Source: an uncultured Clostridia bacterium
GTDB lineage: Bacteria; Bacillota; Clostridia; RUG12999
Length of the DNA: 64,000 nt
Assembly (NCBI GenBank): GCA_946555455.1
Contig: CAMNSU010000002.1
Coordinates: 1 to 64,000, forward strand
Reading direction: 5' to 3'
The position numbers were made by a program, and so were the translations under genes. How positions within the stretch are numbered: position 1 is the stretch's first letter; each line of letters opens with the position of its first letter. This document shows positions 56,137 through 64,000 of this stretch, piece after piece. The notes under the pieces were generated by a model. That model made no database searches. It saw nothing but the letters and a program-made list of their open reading frames with translations, and was not told where the DNA came from.

Positions 56137-56583
56137 TCACGCGCCGGGCGCTACGACCACTTTAAACGTCGCCGTCACACCGGCATGGATTTTCGCTTTC
56201 ACTTCCGTTTCGCCCGCCTGTTTGATGGTATCCATTACCAATTTTTTCTTGTCCAGCACAACATGGAGTTGGAATTTCACTTGTTCCGCCACTTCCGCGC
56301 TGGTGATAGACCCAAACAGTTTTCCGTTTTCGCCCGCTTTTGCTTCAATCGTCACAGTTTTCCCTTCCAGCTTTGCCGCAAGTTCCTGCGCCGCCTCGAG
56401 CTGTTTTTGTTCATGATAGGCTTTTGCGTCCTCCTGCCCTTTCATTTCATTGATTGCCGTTTTAGTAGCAGGCGTCGCTAATTTTTTCGGAAACAAAAAG
56501 TTTCTGGCATATCCATCTGAAACATTCACCATTTCGCCTTTTTTTCCCTGTCCTTTTACATCGCTTGTTAAAATGACCTTCAT
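56137..56583 (-). CDS. rplI: 50S ribosomal protein L9
   Basis: A 148-residue ribosomal protein that binds 23S rRNA at the base of the L1 stalk. The N-terminal domain has [36 protein letters not shown], the L9 signature. A connecting helix (about 50-75) leads to the C-terminal domain with [15 protein letters not shown]. Its start overlaps the gdpP stop by four bases (ATGA). Confidence 0.98.
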   Translation of the reverse strand: MKVILTSDVKGQGKKGEMVNVSDGYARNFLFPKKLATPATKTAINEMKGQEDAKAYHEQKQLEAAQELAAKLEGKTVTIEAKAGENGKLFGSITSAEVAEQVKFQLHVVLDKKKLVMDTIKQAGETEVKAKIHAGVTATFKVVVAPGA

Positions 56584-58574
56584 TCCTCTTCCTCCTCTGT
56601 TGTATCGTCAAAATATTCATCAATTGCTTGTTTTAATGTTTCTTCTGCTTGTTTCATGTTCCCGTTTACTTTTGCTGCCGCCAGCGTGATATGTCCGCCG
56701 CCGCCGATGCGCTCCAAAATCACCTGCACATTCACCGCGCCGAGCGAACGCCCGCTGATATGGATACCGCCTTCCACTTCGGATAACACAAACGATGCGG
56801 CAACGCCCTCCATGCCCAGCATTTCATCTGCTGCCACCGCCGCCACCATTGTGGTATCTTCCGTTTTTTCTTTCAGGCGCGATATGGCAATGCCATCTCT
56901 GTACAGAAACGCCGCTTTGACTACCGCCAGCTTTTGAATATAGACCTGCCGGTCGTCCTGAAACAGTTGTTTGATGTGCAGCGTATCCACGCCACGCCGC
57001 CGCAGGTATGCCGCAGCTTCAAAGGTACGGACGCCGGACTTAAACACAAAGTTTTTGGTGTCCATCACGATACCTGCATACAGTGCTTCCGCTACAATCG
57101 GCGCAATATGGGCACCATCGTCAATATATTGCAGCATTTCCGTCACCATCTCACAAGTAGACGACGTAAACGGTTCATGATATACCAGCGTTGTATCTTC
57201 GATAAATTCCGCACTTTTTCTGTGGTGGTCCAGCACCACAATATCTCCCGCCGCCTCCAGCAATTGCGGGCATTCCGTGATGGACGCGCGATACACGTCT
57301 ACTACAATCAGCAGCGTATCATCATCTACCACTTCTTTGGCTTTTTCATAATCTATCAGAGCGCCGCGAAATTCTTCATATCGGTTGGCGCGCTCCAGCA
57401 GCTTGAGCGTTGATTTATTTTGTGTCTCCGTCACAATATAGACATGCTTATCCATATGCCGTATACTGCTATACAGTCCAATTGCCGCGCCAATTGCGTC
57501 CAAATCCGCATTTTTGTGCCCCATCAGCACCACTTTTTCCGCTTGCTGAATCAATTGTTTGAGCGCATATGCCATAACGCGCGTTTTCACGCGCGTATGC
57601 GTTTCCTGTTCCGCACTGTTGCCGCCGAAATACGTGAATTTATTCCTGTCTTTAATCACCACTTGGTCGCCGCCGCGTCCCAGCGCCATATCAAAGGCGC
57701 TGTTTGCATAGCTGTCGTTATCCGGCAAGTCCGCCCCAACGCCGATTCCAAGGCTGATGGTAATTGGCATTTTATTACCTTCCTGCAAATCGCGCATTTC
57801 ATTTAAAAACGGGAATTTCCCCCGCGCGTTTTCTTCCAGAAACCGTTTTTCCATGATAATCGTATATTTATCCCGCTGCATTCTGCGGACAATCCCTTTG
57901 TTTTTTGCCACCCACTCATGAATCTTTTTTTCAATGGTTGCCGCAAACATGGGACGCTGGATTTCATCTGTGTTTTGCATGATTTCGTCATAGTTGTCAA
58001 CGCTTAGCTGACAGATGACCGGACGGGAATTTTCATATTCCTGTTTCATTAAAATTTCTTCCGTCTCGTCCACCCAATACAAAATCACCGTCGTGTTGTC
58101 CGGCATTTCGTCCGAAACGTTTGCCATGAGATTATAGTACCGGTTTTTATATTCTATACGTGCTGAGAGTTTCACCTGATTCACAAATTGCTCAATGTCC
58201 AAATCCGTTCCCAGCACTTCATTGATATCCTGGTCAAAAATGTTGTCCTCAAAAATCTCCGCACACTGTTTGTTATACCAGATAATCCTGCCATTCTGGT
58301 CAATAATCGTCAGTGGCATGGGGAATTTCAGCAAAGAGTCTCTCGACGTGGAATGCACATGAAACGATAACTGCTGCACATATTCAAACAGGTTTTTCTT
58401 TCGGTTTGTTTCCACCAATACAGTGACAATCGTCAACAAAATGCCTATAGCAATGCCCACAATCCCCAATCCAAATTGCCCTAAAGCCAGCAGCACACAG
58501 GCAAACAAAAACAAAACAAGCAAATAAACCCATGAATAATTGGCAGTAATTGACGTATATGACTTCCGTTTCAA
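56580..58574 (-). CDS. gdpP: Cyclic-di-AMP phosphodiesterase GdpP
   Basis: A 664-residue membrane enzyme that hydrolyses c-di-AMP. Two N-terminal helices (about 14-55) are followed by a PAS-like domain ([23 protein letters not shown]) and a degenerate GGDEF domain. The DHH domain has [21 protein letters not shown] and [13 protein letters not shown] (the DHH motif). The DHHA1 domain has [13 protein letters not shown] near the end. TTG 58574, five bases after GGGGGAGG, is preferred over ATG 58616, which has only a weak site. It lies in the conserved DUF2232-gdpP-rplI order. Confidence 0.95.
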   Translation of the reverse strand: MKRKSYTSITANYSWVYLLVLFLFACVLLALGQFGLGIVGIAIGILLTIVTVLVETNRKKNLFEYVQQLSFHVHSTSRDSLLKFPMPLTIIDQNGRIIWYNKQCAEIFEDNIFDQDINEVLGTDLDIEQFVNQVKLSARIEYKNRYYNLMANVSDEMPDNTTVILYWVDETEEILMKQEYENSRPVICQLSVDNYDEIMQNTDEIQRPMFAATIEKKIHEWVAKNKGIVRRMQRDKYTIIMEKRFLEENARGKFPFLNEMRDLQEGNKMPITISLGIGVGADLPDNDSYANSAFDMALGRGGDQVVIKDRNKFTYFGGNSAEQETHTRVKTRVMAYALKQLIQQAEKVVLMGHKNADLDAIGAAIGLYSSIRHMDKHVYIVTETQNKSTLKLLERANRYEEFRGALIDYEKAKEVVDDDTLLIVVDVYRASITECPQLLEAAGDIVVLDHHRKSAEFIEDTTLVYHEPFTSSTCEMVTEMLQYIDDGAHIAPIVAEALYAGIVMDTKNFVFKSGVRTFEAAAYLRRRGVDTLHIKQLFQDDRQVYIQKLAVVKAAFLYRDGIAISRLKEKTEDTTMVAAVAADEMLGMEGVAASFVLSEVEGGIHISGRSLGAVNVQVILERIGGGGHITLAAAKVNGNMKQAEETLKQAIDEYFDDTTEEEEE

Positions 58575-58649
58575 GGTTGCCTCCCCCTTTCTCAAAATCC
58601 TATCATTGACCCACATTTCTCTTGCGGCTCAACTCTATTTACCGGACTG

Positions 58650-59630
58650 TTACATAACATCGCTGCGTCCTGCCAGCCGCCGGAAACAGAAGGCGGAATC
58701 TATGATTCCTGCCAGCATAAACAACTGCACAGGATTCAATATCGGCAGCATCATCATGGACAGCACTACCAGCACCATCGGAACCGCAATCAGCGTCCGC
58801 AGCAACACCCGCGGGAACCAACGTTTCATCCAAAAGCAAAGCAGCGAAATACCACAGACGGTAAAATAGGCAAACAGCACTACTGTGATATTCAGCGCCG
58901 CGCCGCGAATCACTTGCGCCGGTGCAAACAGGCTGATTGCAAACGTTATCAGCAATGCCAACGCCACGCTGCGCGGGGCGTACAGCTGCGTGAACGGCGT
59001 AATTCTGTCGGTATCCTGTCCGTCGCGCCGCAAAAACGCCGTGCAAATGCAAAGCACAATATATGCCATCACACAGCAGCAAATAAATAAAAGCGCCGGA
59101 ATAAGCTGCGCAAGCGTCTCTATCAAGTAGTGATACATTTGTGTGAACGCCTGCATACTTTCTTCCACATTCGCCACGCCGGAGGTCTCCAGCATTTGCC
59201 GAATCTGCGGCAGCATGGCGTCTGTTTCTTTTTGTATACTGCTAAACATTTCCGAAAAAATGTTTTCCCCCAACCGGATTCGGATGATGATAAATTCCAG
59301 CATGGTTTGCAGCAAAAATCCCAATGTCCCCGCGGTGATAATCTCCCGCATTCCCAAATTCTTTTTCCAGACCGCCATCATCGCACAACCGGGCATGGCA
59401 ACACCAATCATTAACACAATGCCCACAAGGGCACTGCGCGTCAGTACAAACGCCGCTGTAGCGCCCAGTACGGCGCTCAAAATGACAGGATACCACCCGC
59501 GCCGCACATATAATAACGCGCAAATCACCGCGCCTGCGAGCGTAAACAAGGTTCCCAAAGCCGGCACCCACGCTGCCGCTGCTATACATAAAACCACTGT
59601 CACAATGGAAATGATATCTTTCGCTTTCAC
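58650..59630 (-). CDS. DUF2232 (YybS family) membrane protein
   Basis: About 326 residues with roughly eight hydrophobic helices, e.g. DIISIVTVVLCIAAAAWVPALG, VILSAVLGATAAFV and ALLFICCCVMAYIVLCICTAFL, and the C-terminal LNPVQLFMLAGIIDSAFCFRRL typical of YybS-like proteins. The family always sits beside gdpP/rplI; its function is unknown, possibly a transporter component. The start is GTG 59630, seven bases after AAAAAGGAG; the ORF's first ATG at 59663 lies over the pcrA stop and lacks a site. Confidence 0.85.
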   Translation of the reverse strand: MKAKDIISIVTVVLCIAAAAWVPALGTLFTLAGAVICALLYVRRGWYPVILSAVLGATAAFVLTRSALVGIVLMIGVAMPGCAMMAVWKKNLGMREIITAGTLGFLLQTMLEFIIIRIRLGENIFSEMFSSIQKETDAMLPQIRQMLETSGVANVEESMQAFTQMYHYLIETLAQLIPALLFICCCVMAYIVLCICTAFLRRDGQDTDRITPFTQLYAPRSVALALLITFAISLFAPAQVIRGAALNITVVLFAYFTVCGISLLCFWMKRWFPRVLLRTLIAVPMVLVVLSMMMLPILNPVQLFMLAGIIDSAFCFRRLAGRSDVM

Positions 59631-59659
59631 GTCTAATCTCCTTTTTCTCCCGTTTTTCA

Positions 59660-62014
59660 TCACGAAACAGGCGTTACCACTGATGAAATAATATTTTTCC
59701 GCCCGAACGAATCAAAATCCACCGTCAGCACAAGCATATCTCCGGATTTTTGTACCTGTGCGATAGTGCCTGTGCCGAACTTTTTATGCTGTACCCGCCC
59801 GCCTTCCGCAAAAGCGTCTGCAGAAACCTTCGCGCGCGGCATACTCTGCTGTTTTCCCGGTATGTATTTTCTGAAATCTGTTTTTTCCATCTGCTGCGGA
59901 ATTGGTTCCTTCCGGACGCGGTACAAATCCTCCAGTCCTTCCAGCAACTCCGTCGGAAGTTCACTGATAAACGACGAGGTCATCGTGCGCATGGGATAGC
60001 CGCTATAGGAACGCCGCGTTCTGGCACAGGTGAGAAACAATTTTTTGCGCGCCCGCGTGAAGGATACATAACACAGCCGCCGTTCCTCTTCCAGTTCCTC
60101 ATCGCCGTCGCCCTCGCGGATTTTGGGGAACAGTCCTTCTTCCAGCCCCACCACAAACACATAGTCAAACTCCAAACCTTTTGCGCTGTGCATAGTCATC
60201 AGCGTGACGCCGTCCTCCGCTTCATCTTCGGTATCCAGACCGGTAATCAATGAAATATGCGCTAAAAATTCTTCCAAATGGAACTCTTCTTCTTTTTGCT
60301 CCAGCTCTTTTGCCACTGCCACCAACTGCCCGATATTTTCCATACGGGTCAAGGCTTCAATTTCCCCTTCTTTGGCATAGTGCTCATGCAAATGGAGGTC
60401 GTCCACCATATCCGTAATAAATTCCGAAACCGGTTTCAGACCGCTTTCCTGTTTATAACGTTCTATCAACGCGGCAAATTCCAGCAGTTTCTGCTGGCTG
60501 CGTGCAAGGTCGTCATATTCTCCCGCCCGCCGGATAATTTCCAGCACAGAAACGTGTTCCGTTTCCGCAAGCGCCGCAATTTTTTCCAGCGTTGTTTTAC
60601 CGATACCGCGCTTTGGCACATTCAAAATACGGCTCACTGCAACAGAATCGCTGGGGTTGTCAATGGCTTTCAAATATGCCAGCACATCTTTTACTTCCAA
60701 ACGGTCGTAGAATTTGGTGCCGCTCACAATTTTATACGGTACGCCCGCTTTCATGAGCCCTTCTTCTATGGCACGCGACTGTGCGTGCGTGCGATACAGC
60801 ACTGCGACGTCCCGATAGCTTGCACTCTGCTGCACTTCCTGCTCCACACTTGTCGCGATATAGTCCGCTTCTTCTTTTTCACTGCCGCCGCAGAAAAATT
60901 GAATTTTATCGCCCTCGGGATTTTCTGTCCACAATTTCTTGTGTTTGCGCACCGTGTTGTTCTTTATCACATGGTTCGCCACATCTAAAATCCGCTGGGT
61001 ACTGCGGTAGTTTTGTTCCAGTTTTATAACAGTACAATTTTGATATTCTTTTTCAAATTCAATGATATTTTTGATGTCCGCGCCGCGCCAGCCATAAATA
61101 GACTGGTCATCGTCGCCCACCACGCAAAGGTTTTTATAGCCGCTTGCCAGCATGGAAATCAGTTCATACTGCGCCATGTTGGTATCCTGATATTCGTCTA
61201 CAATGACATGCAAAAACCGGTTGGTATAATATTCCAGCACATCAGGATTTTCTTTCAGCAGCTGTACGCTCAAGCGAATGATATCGTCAAAATCCACCGC
61301 GTTGTTTTGCCGCAGCCGCGATTGATATACTTCATAAATCCGTGCAATGGTCGCTGTCCGCTCGTCGCTTGCCCGCTCCGCAAAGATATCAGGCGGCATA
61401 AGCTGGTCTTTTGCGCGGCTGATGGTGTTCATCACATCATACACGGACAAAAATTTGGGATTCACATTCAGGCTGTTCATGCATTCCTTCACCAGCGTTT
61501 TTTGGTCTGCCGTGTCGTAAATGCCAAAATTGGAACTATAGCCCAACCGTTCAATATCGCGCCGCAAAATCCGCAGGCACATGGAGTGAAACGTTCCAAT
61601 CCACATGGATTCCGCGCTCTGCCCCACCATTTTGATAATACGCTCTTTCATTTCGCCTGCCGCTTTATTGGTAAACGTAAACGCCAAAATCCGATATTCC
61701 GGCACAGGGTCTTTGCACACCAGCGGATAAACGTCTTCGCCCACGCCGTCCGCGCACTGCCGCGCCACCTTCATCAGCAGCAAATCATCTTCGCTGAATC
61801 CGTCCGGTAGCCGGTCAAAGTCCGCATAGGCATTGCCGTATTTAATGAGATAGGCAATACGGTTCACAATGGTCGTTGTTTTGCCGCTTCCCGCGCCTGC
61901 TAAAATCAGCAGCGGCCCTCCGGCATGGAACACCGCTTCGCGTTGTTTATTGTTCATGCGGGAGAATTCCTGTTCCAACAACTCCCGTTTTATCTGATTG
62001 AATTCTTGTAGCAT
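59660..62014 (-). CDS. pcrA: ATP-dependent DNA helicase PcrA/UvrD family
   Basis: A 784-residue superfamily-1A 3'-5' helicase for repair and for clearing proteins from DNA. Visible motifs are REAVFHAGGPLLILAGAGSGKTT (Q motif and Walker A, about 25-45), VIVDEYQDTNMAQ (II), GDDDQSIYGWRGADI (III), VKLEQNYRSTQRIL (IV), TMHSAKGLEFDYVFVVGLEEGLFP (V) and CYVSFTRARKKLFL (VI). The C-terminal Tudor-like domain (GGRVQHKKFGTGTI) is PcrA-like. The start ATG 62014 follows GGAGG. Confidence 0.95.
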   Translation of the reverse strand: MLQEFNQIKRELLEQEFSRMNNKQREAVFHAGGPLLILAGAGSGKTTTIVNRIAYLIKYGNAYADFDRLPDGFSEDDLLLMKVARQCADGVGEDVYPLVCKDPVPEYRILAFTFTNKAAGEMKERIIKMVGQSAESMWIGTFHSMCLRILRRDIERLGYSSNFGIYDTADQKTLVKECMNSLNVNPKFLSVYDVMNTISRAKDQLMPPDIFAERASDERTATIARIYEVYQSRLRQNNAVDFDDIIRLSVQLLKENPDVLEYYTNRFLHVIVDEYQDTNMAQYELISMLASGYKNLCVVGDDDQSIYGWRGADIKNIIEFEKEYQNCTVIKLEQNYRSTQRILDVANHVIKNNTVRKHKKLWTENPEGDKIQFFCGGSEKEEADYIATSVEQEVQQSASYRDVAVLYRTHAQSRAIEEGLMKAGVPYKIVSGTKFYDRLEVKDVLAYLKAIDNPSDSVAVSRILNVPKRGIGKTTLEKIAALAETEHVSVLEIIRRAGEYDDLARSQQKLLEFAALIERYKQESGLKPVSEFITDMVDDLHLHEHYAKEGEIEALTRMENIGQLVAVAKELEQKEEEFHLEEFLAHISLITGLDTEDEAEDGVTLMTMHSAKGLEFDYVFVVGLEEGLFPKIREGDGDEELEEERRLCYVSFTRARKKLFLTCARTRRSYSGYPMRTMTSSFISELPTELLEGLEDLYRVRKEPIPQQMEKTDFRKYIPGKQQSMPRAKVSADAFAEGGRVQHKKFGTGTIAQVQKSGDMLVLTVDFDSFGRKNIISSVVTPVS

Positions 62015-62049
62015 ACATTTCCTCCGGCGGCGCAAAAAGCGCGCCTTTT

Positions 62050-63600
62050 TTATTTCTGTTTCACAAACCAACTCTCCGCTGCACCAAACAGAGACGGCTG
62101 GATATTCCCACGAATACCGCCCAATTTTGCGCTGTCATAGATGAGCTGATTATACTCAAAAAACAATGGGATATGCGGCGCCTGCGCTTCAAACACTTCC
62201 TGCACATAGCCAAACGCTGCCGCAATCGAATCCGCACCCGCGCCTGCTGCCGCGTCCAGTGCCGCGTCCATCTCACTGCTGGAAAAATGTCCATAGTTCT
62301 GCGCCCCGCCCGTCCGCAGCAGGAAAGACAGTTCATAGTCCGGCAAAAGGTTCATTTCTCCTAAATATAAATCAAAATTGCCCGTTTGAATCAAGCCCAG
62401 ATATTCCTCCTGCGGCACAATTTTCAGCGAAATCCGAATCCCATATTCTGCAAATCCCGCCGCAATATAATCCGCTTCCGTCTGGCAGGACAGCTTGTTT
62501 GCATTCACCAGCAGTTCAAATGCAAGAGGCGTTCCGCCTTTGGCGCGCAAATTGCTGTCTTTGTTGAGTTCATAACCCTCCTGATTCAGCAACTCCAGCC
62601 CCTGTTCCACATCGCTGCGGGTATCGCCTTCCTGCCGCCGGTAATATTTCGATTGCGGGTGAACCGGATATTTCGTTGCAATTCCAAAGTCCGCATACAA
62701 ATCGTTTGTCAGCTTGTCCCGTTTCACCAGTTTCATCAAAGCGCGCCGCAAATTGGCATTGTTCAGCCGCTCCCGCGTACAATTGATTCCCAAGAAGGAA
62801 TACCGCTGCGTCACCACTCGCTCATAACTGATATTTCCGCTGGTATTATATTTCGCAGCTTCCTGACTGGTCTCGCTCGCCACATCCGTCATGTCCACCA
62901 TAAAAGCATTGTATACCGACTGCTCGTCCGGTAAAACCGTTACATGCACGCCGTCAATATATGGTTTTGCGCCGTGATAGGACGCATTTTTTTCCAATGT
63001 CATACTTTTCAGATAATTATAATTTTTCCAAACATACCGTCCGGTTCCTGTCACAGTCCCCTCCTGCCAATTCTGGGGGATAATCGGAATCTCCAACAGG
63101 TTCACAAATGATGCATTCGGATTGTTCAGCCGGATTTGTACCGTCTGGGCGTCTGTCTTACTTACCGCCGCCACATTAGACAGTCTCACTTTATAGATAC
63201 TGTCCGCCGCGTTCATGACAGATTGCAGCGTATAGACCACGTCTGCCGCTGAAAATGCCGTCCCGTCATGCCATTTCACGCCGGATTTCAGCCGAATGGT
63301 ATGCAGCCGCCCACTGTCCGAAACACTGGCGGATTCCGCCAGCACCATGACCGGCGCACCGTCCGTCCCCAAACGAATCAGCGGGTCATAGACCAACTCC
63401 AGCATCTGCCGGTTGGGGGCATATTTCGTTGTGAGCGGATTTAGCGTATCAGGTCGGACGGCATATAAATTCAATGTGCCGCCGCTGTGCGCTGTTTCCT
63501 CTTTTGTCTCTGTAATACTTTCTTCAATCTGCTCCAGATTATCGCATCCTGTCAAGAACAGAACACAAATCAACCCGATGCTAAAGATTTTTTTTAACAT
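62050..63600 (-). CDS. Peptide/nickel-type ABC solute-binding lipoprotein (family 5)
   Basis: A 516-residue extracytoplasmic binding protein. The signal ends at VLFLTGCDN (lipobox, cysteine near 19). The mature protein starts GGTLNLYAVRPDTLNPLTTKYAPNRQMLELVYDPLIRLG and has LKSGVKWHDGTAFSAADVVYTLQS, the family-5 (OppA/DppA) signature. No permease or ATPase lies beside it, so it may be a stand-alone receptor or work with a distant system. ATG 63600 has good spacing from GGGAG; ATG 63615 is less likely. Confidence 0.9.
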   Translation of the reverse strand: MLKKIFSIGLICVLFLTGCDNLEQIEESITETKEETAHSGGTLNLYAVRPDTLNPLTTKYAPNRQMLELVYDPLIRLGTDGAPVMVLAESASVSDSGRLHTIRLKSGVKWHDGTAFSAADVVYTLQSVMNAADSIYKVRLSNVAAVSKTDAQTVQIRLNNPNASFVNLLEIPIIPQNWQEGTVTGTGRYVWKNYNYLKSMTLEKNASYHGAKPYIDGVHVTVLPDEQSVYNAFMVDMTDVASETSQEAAKYNTSGNISYERVVTQRYSFLGINCTRERLNNANLRRALMKLVKRDKLTNDLYADFGIATKYPVHPQSKYYRRQEGDTRSDVEQGLELLNQEGYELNKDSNLRAKGGTPLAFELLVNANKLSCQTEADYIAAGFAEYGIRISLKIVPQEEYLGLIQTGNFDLYLGEMNLLPDYELSFLLRTGGAQNYGHFSSSEMDAALDAAAGAGADSIAAAFGYVQEVFEAQAPHIPLFFEYNQLIYDSAKLGGIRGNIQPSLFGAAESWFVKQK

Positions 63601-63618
63601 TTGCATAGCTCCCATTTA

Positions 63619-64000
63619 TCATTCGTCCGGATGTTGTTTTAAATATTCAATGTGGTCTACCAATTCCTGTCCCGTTTGCAGTCCGCTGACGGTAAACCGT
63701 TTTAAATGATACGCGCCGTTTTCTTTTTTGTTGCTGCCCCTGTCGCCTACCAAAACAGACAATTCAAAACCTGCTTTTTTTGCAAGTTCAATCGCGCCTT
63801 CTGTATATCTGCCATAAGGGAACGCCAGCATTTTGCAATTTTTGTGCAAATTCGTATCCAGCAGATATTTACTGCGGCGGATTTCTGCCTCCTGCTCCTG
63901 CAGCGAAATGGCGGACATATCAGGGTGCGTATTGGTATGGCTTTCAATGCGGATTACTCCGCTGTTTTCCATTTCCCTTGCCTGTTCCCATGTGAAATGC
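63619..64000 (-). CDS. Polysaccharide deacetylase family protein, C-terminal part (runs off window)
   Basis: The last 126 or so residues of a NodB-fold deacetylase, open at the right edge (reading begins HFTWEQAREMENSG). RIESHTNTHPDMS contains the metal-binding H-x3-H, and LAFPYGRYTEGAIELAKKAGF is motif 3/4 of the family. Such enzymes remove acetyl groups from surface glycans or peptidoglycan. The end lies 18 bases before the family-5 lipoprotein, so the two are probably co-transcribed. Confidence 0.88.
   Translation of the reverse strand, partial: HFTWEQAREMENSGVIRIESHTNTHPDMSAISLQEQEAEIRRSKYLLDTNLHKNCKMLAFPYGRYTEGAIELAKKAGFELSVLVGDRGSNKKENGAYHLKRFTVSGLQTGQELVDHIEYLKQHPDE

Overview
The window reads as chromosomal DNA of a Gram-positive, low-to-mid GC, Clostridia-type Firmicute. 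The signs are the gene order DUF2232-gdpP-rplI-dnaB-tilS-hpt-ftsH-secA-prfB, the HisZ/short-HisG form of histidine synthesis, S-layer-homology (SLH) proteins, ABC sugar transport without its own ATPase, GGAGG ribosome sites, frequent TTG/GTG starts, and a clostridial-style c-di-GMP-I riboswitch. The genus cannot be named from sequence alone. No transposase, integrase, phage gene or CRISPR array was seen.

Layout. (1) 1-6400, minus strand: a cut-off MATE exporter behind a structured, terminator-bearing leader; FAH-family hydrolase, engB, lon; proA; a 50-residue, 70% asparagine peptide with its own ribosome site and terminator. (2) 6560-8816: an AraC regulator divergent from a Gfo/Idh/MocA oxidoreductase. 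(3) 9033-29091, minus strand: a polyuronate / glycosaminoglycan-type utilisation locus. It runs from a lipoprotein binding protein and two permeases, through three very large SLH surface proteins (one a heparinase II/III-like lyase), to a GH88 unsaturated glucuronyl hydrolase, a DUF2264 protein and a membrane AraC sensor-regulator. The likely logic is surface capture and lysis, import of unsaturated oligosaccharides, intracellular release of the unsaturated uronic acid, and regulation by a Cache-type sensor.

(4) 29454-29719: tRNA-Leu(UAA) and initiator tRNA-Met with promoter and terminator. (5) 29836-40332, plus strand: a sigma-A-type promoter, a c-di-GMP-I riboswitch and an intrinsic terminator lead into eight co-directional genes: VTC (polyphosphate-polymerase-like), DUF4956 membrane protein, CotH-like kinase, membrane-anchored glycosidase-like protein, HEAT protein, processive GT2 glycosyltransferase, DivIVA-like coiled coil, and a membrane EAL phosphodiesterase. 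I read this as a c-di-GMP-switched cell-surface polymer system with feedback on c-di-GMP. It is the strongest candidate for an undescribed system here.

(6) 40387-64000, minus strand: housekeeping. An SPFH/NfeD pair follows hisZ-G-H-A-F-IE (hisD, hisC and hisB are absent), which lies just behind prfB. prfB carries the programmed frameshift, but with UAA in place of the usual UGA. Further upstream come secA, ftsH, hpt, tilS, dnaB, rplI, gdpP, a DUF2232 protein, pcrA, a family-5 solute-binding lipoprotein and the end of a polysaccharide deacetylase.

All family assignments come from reading motifs and order; no database search was possible.
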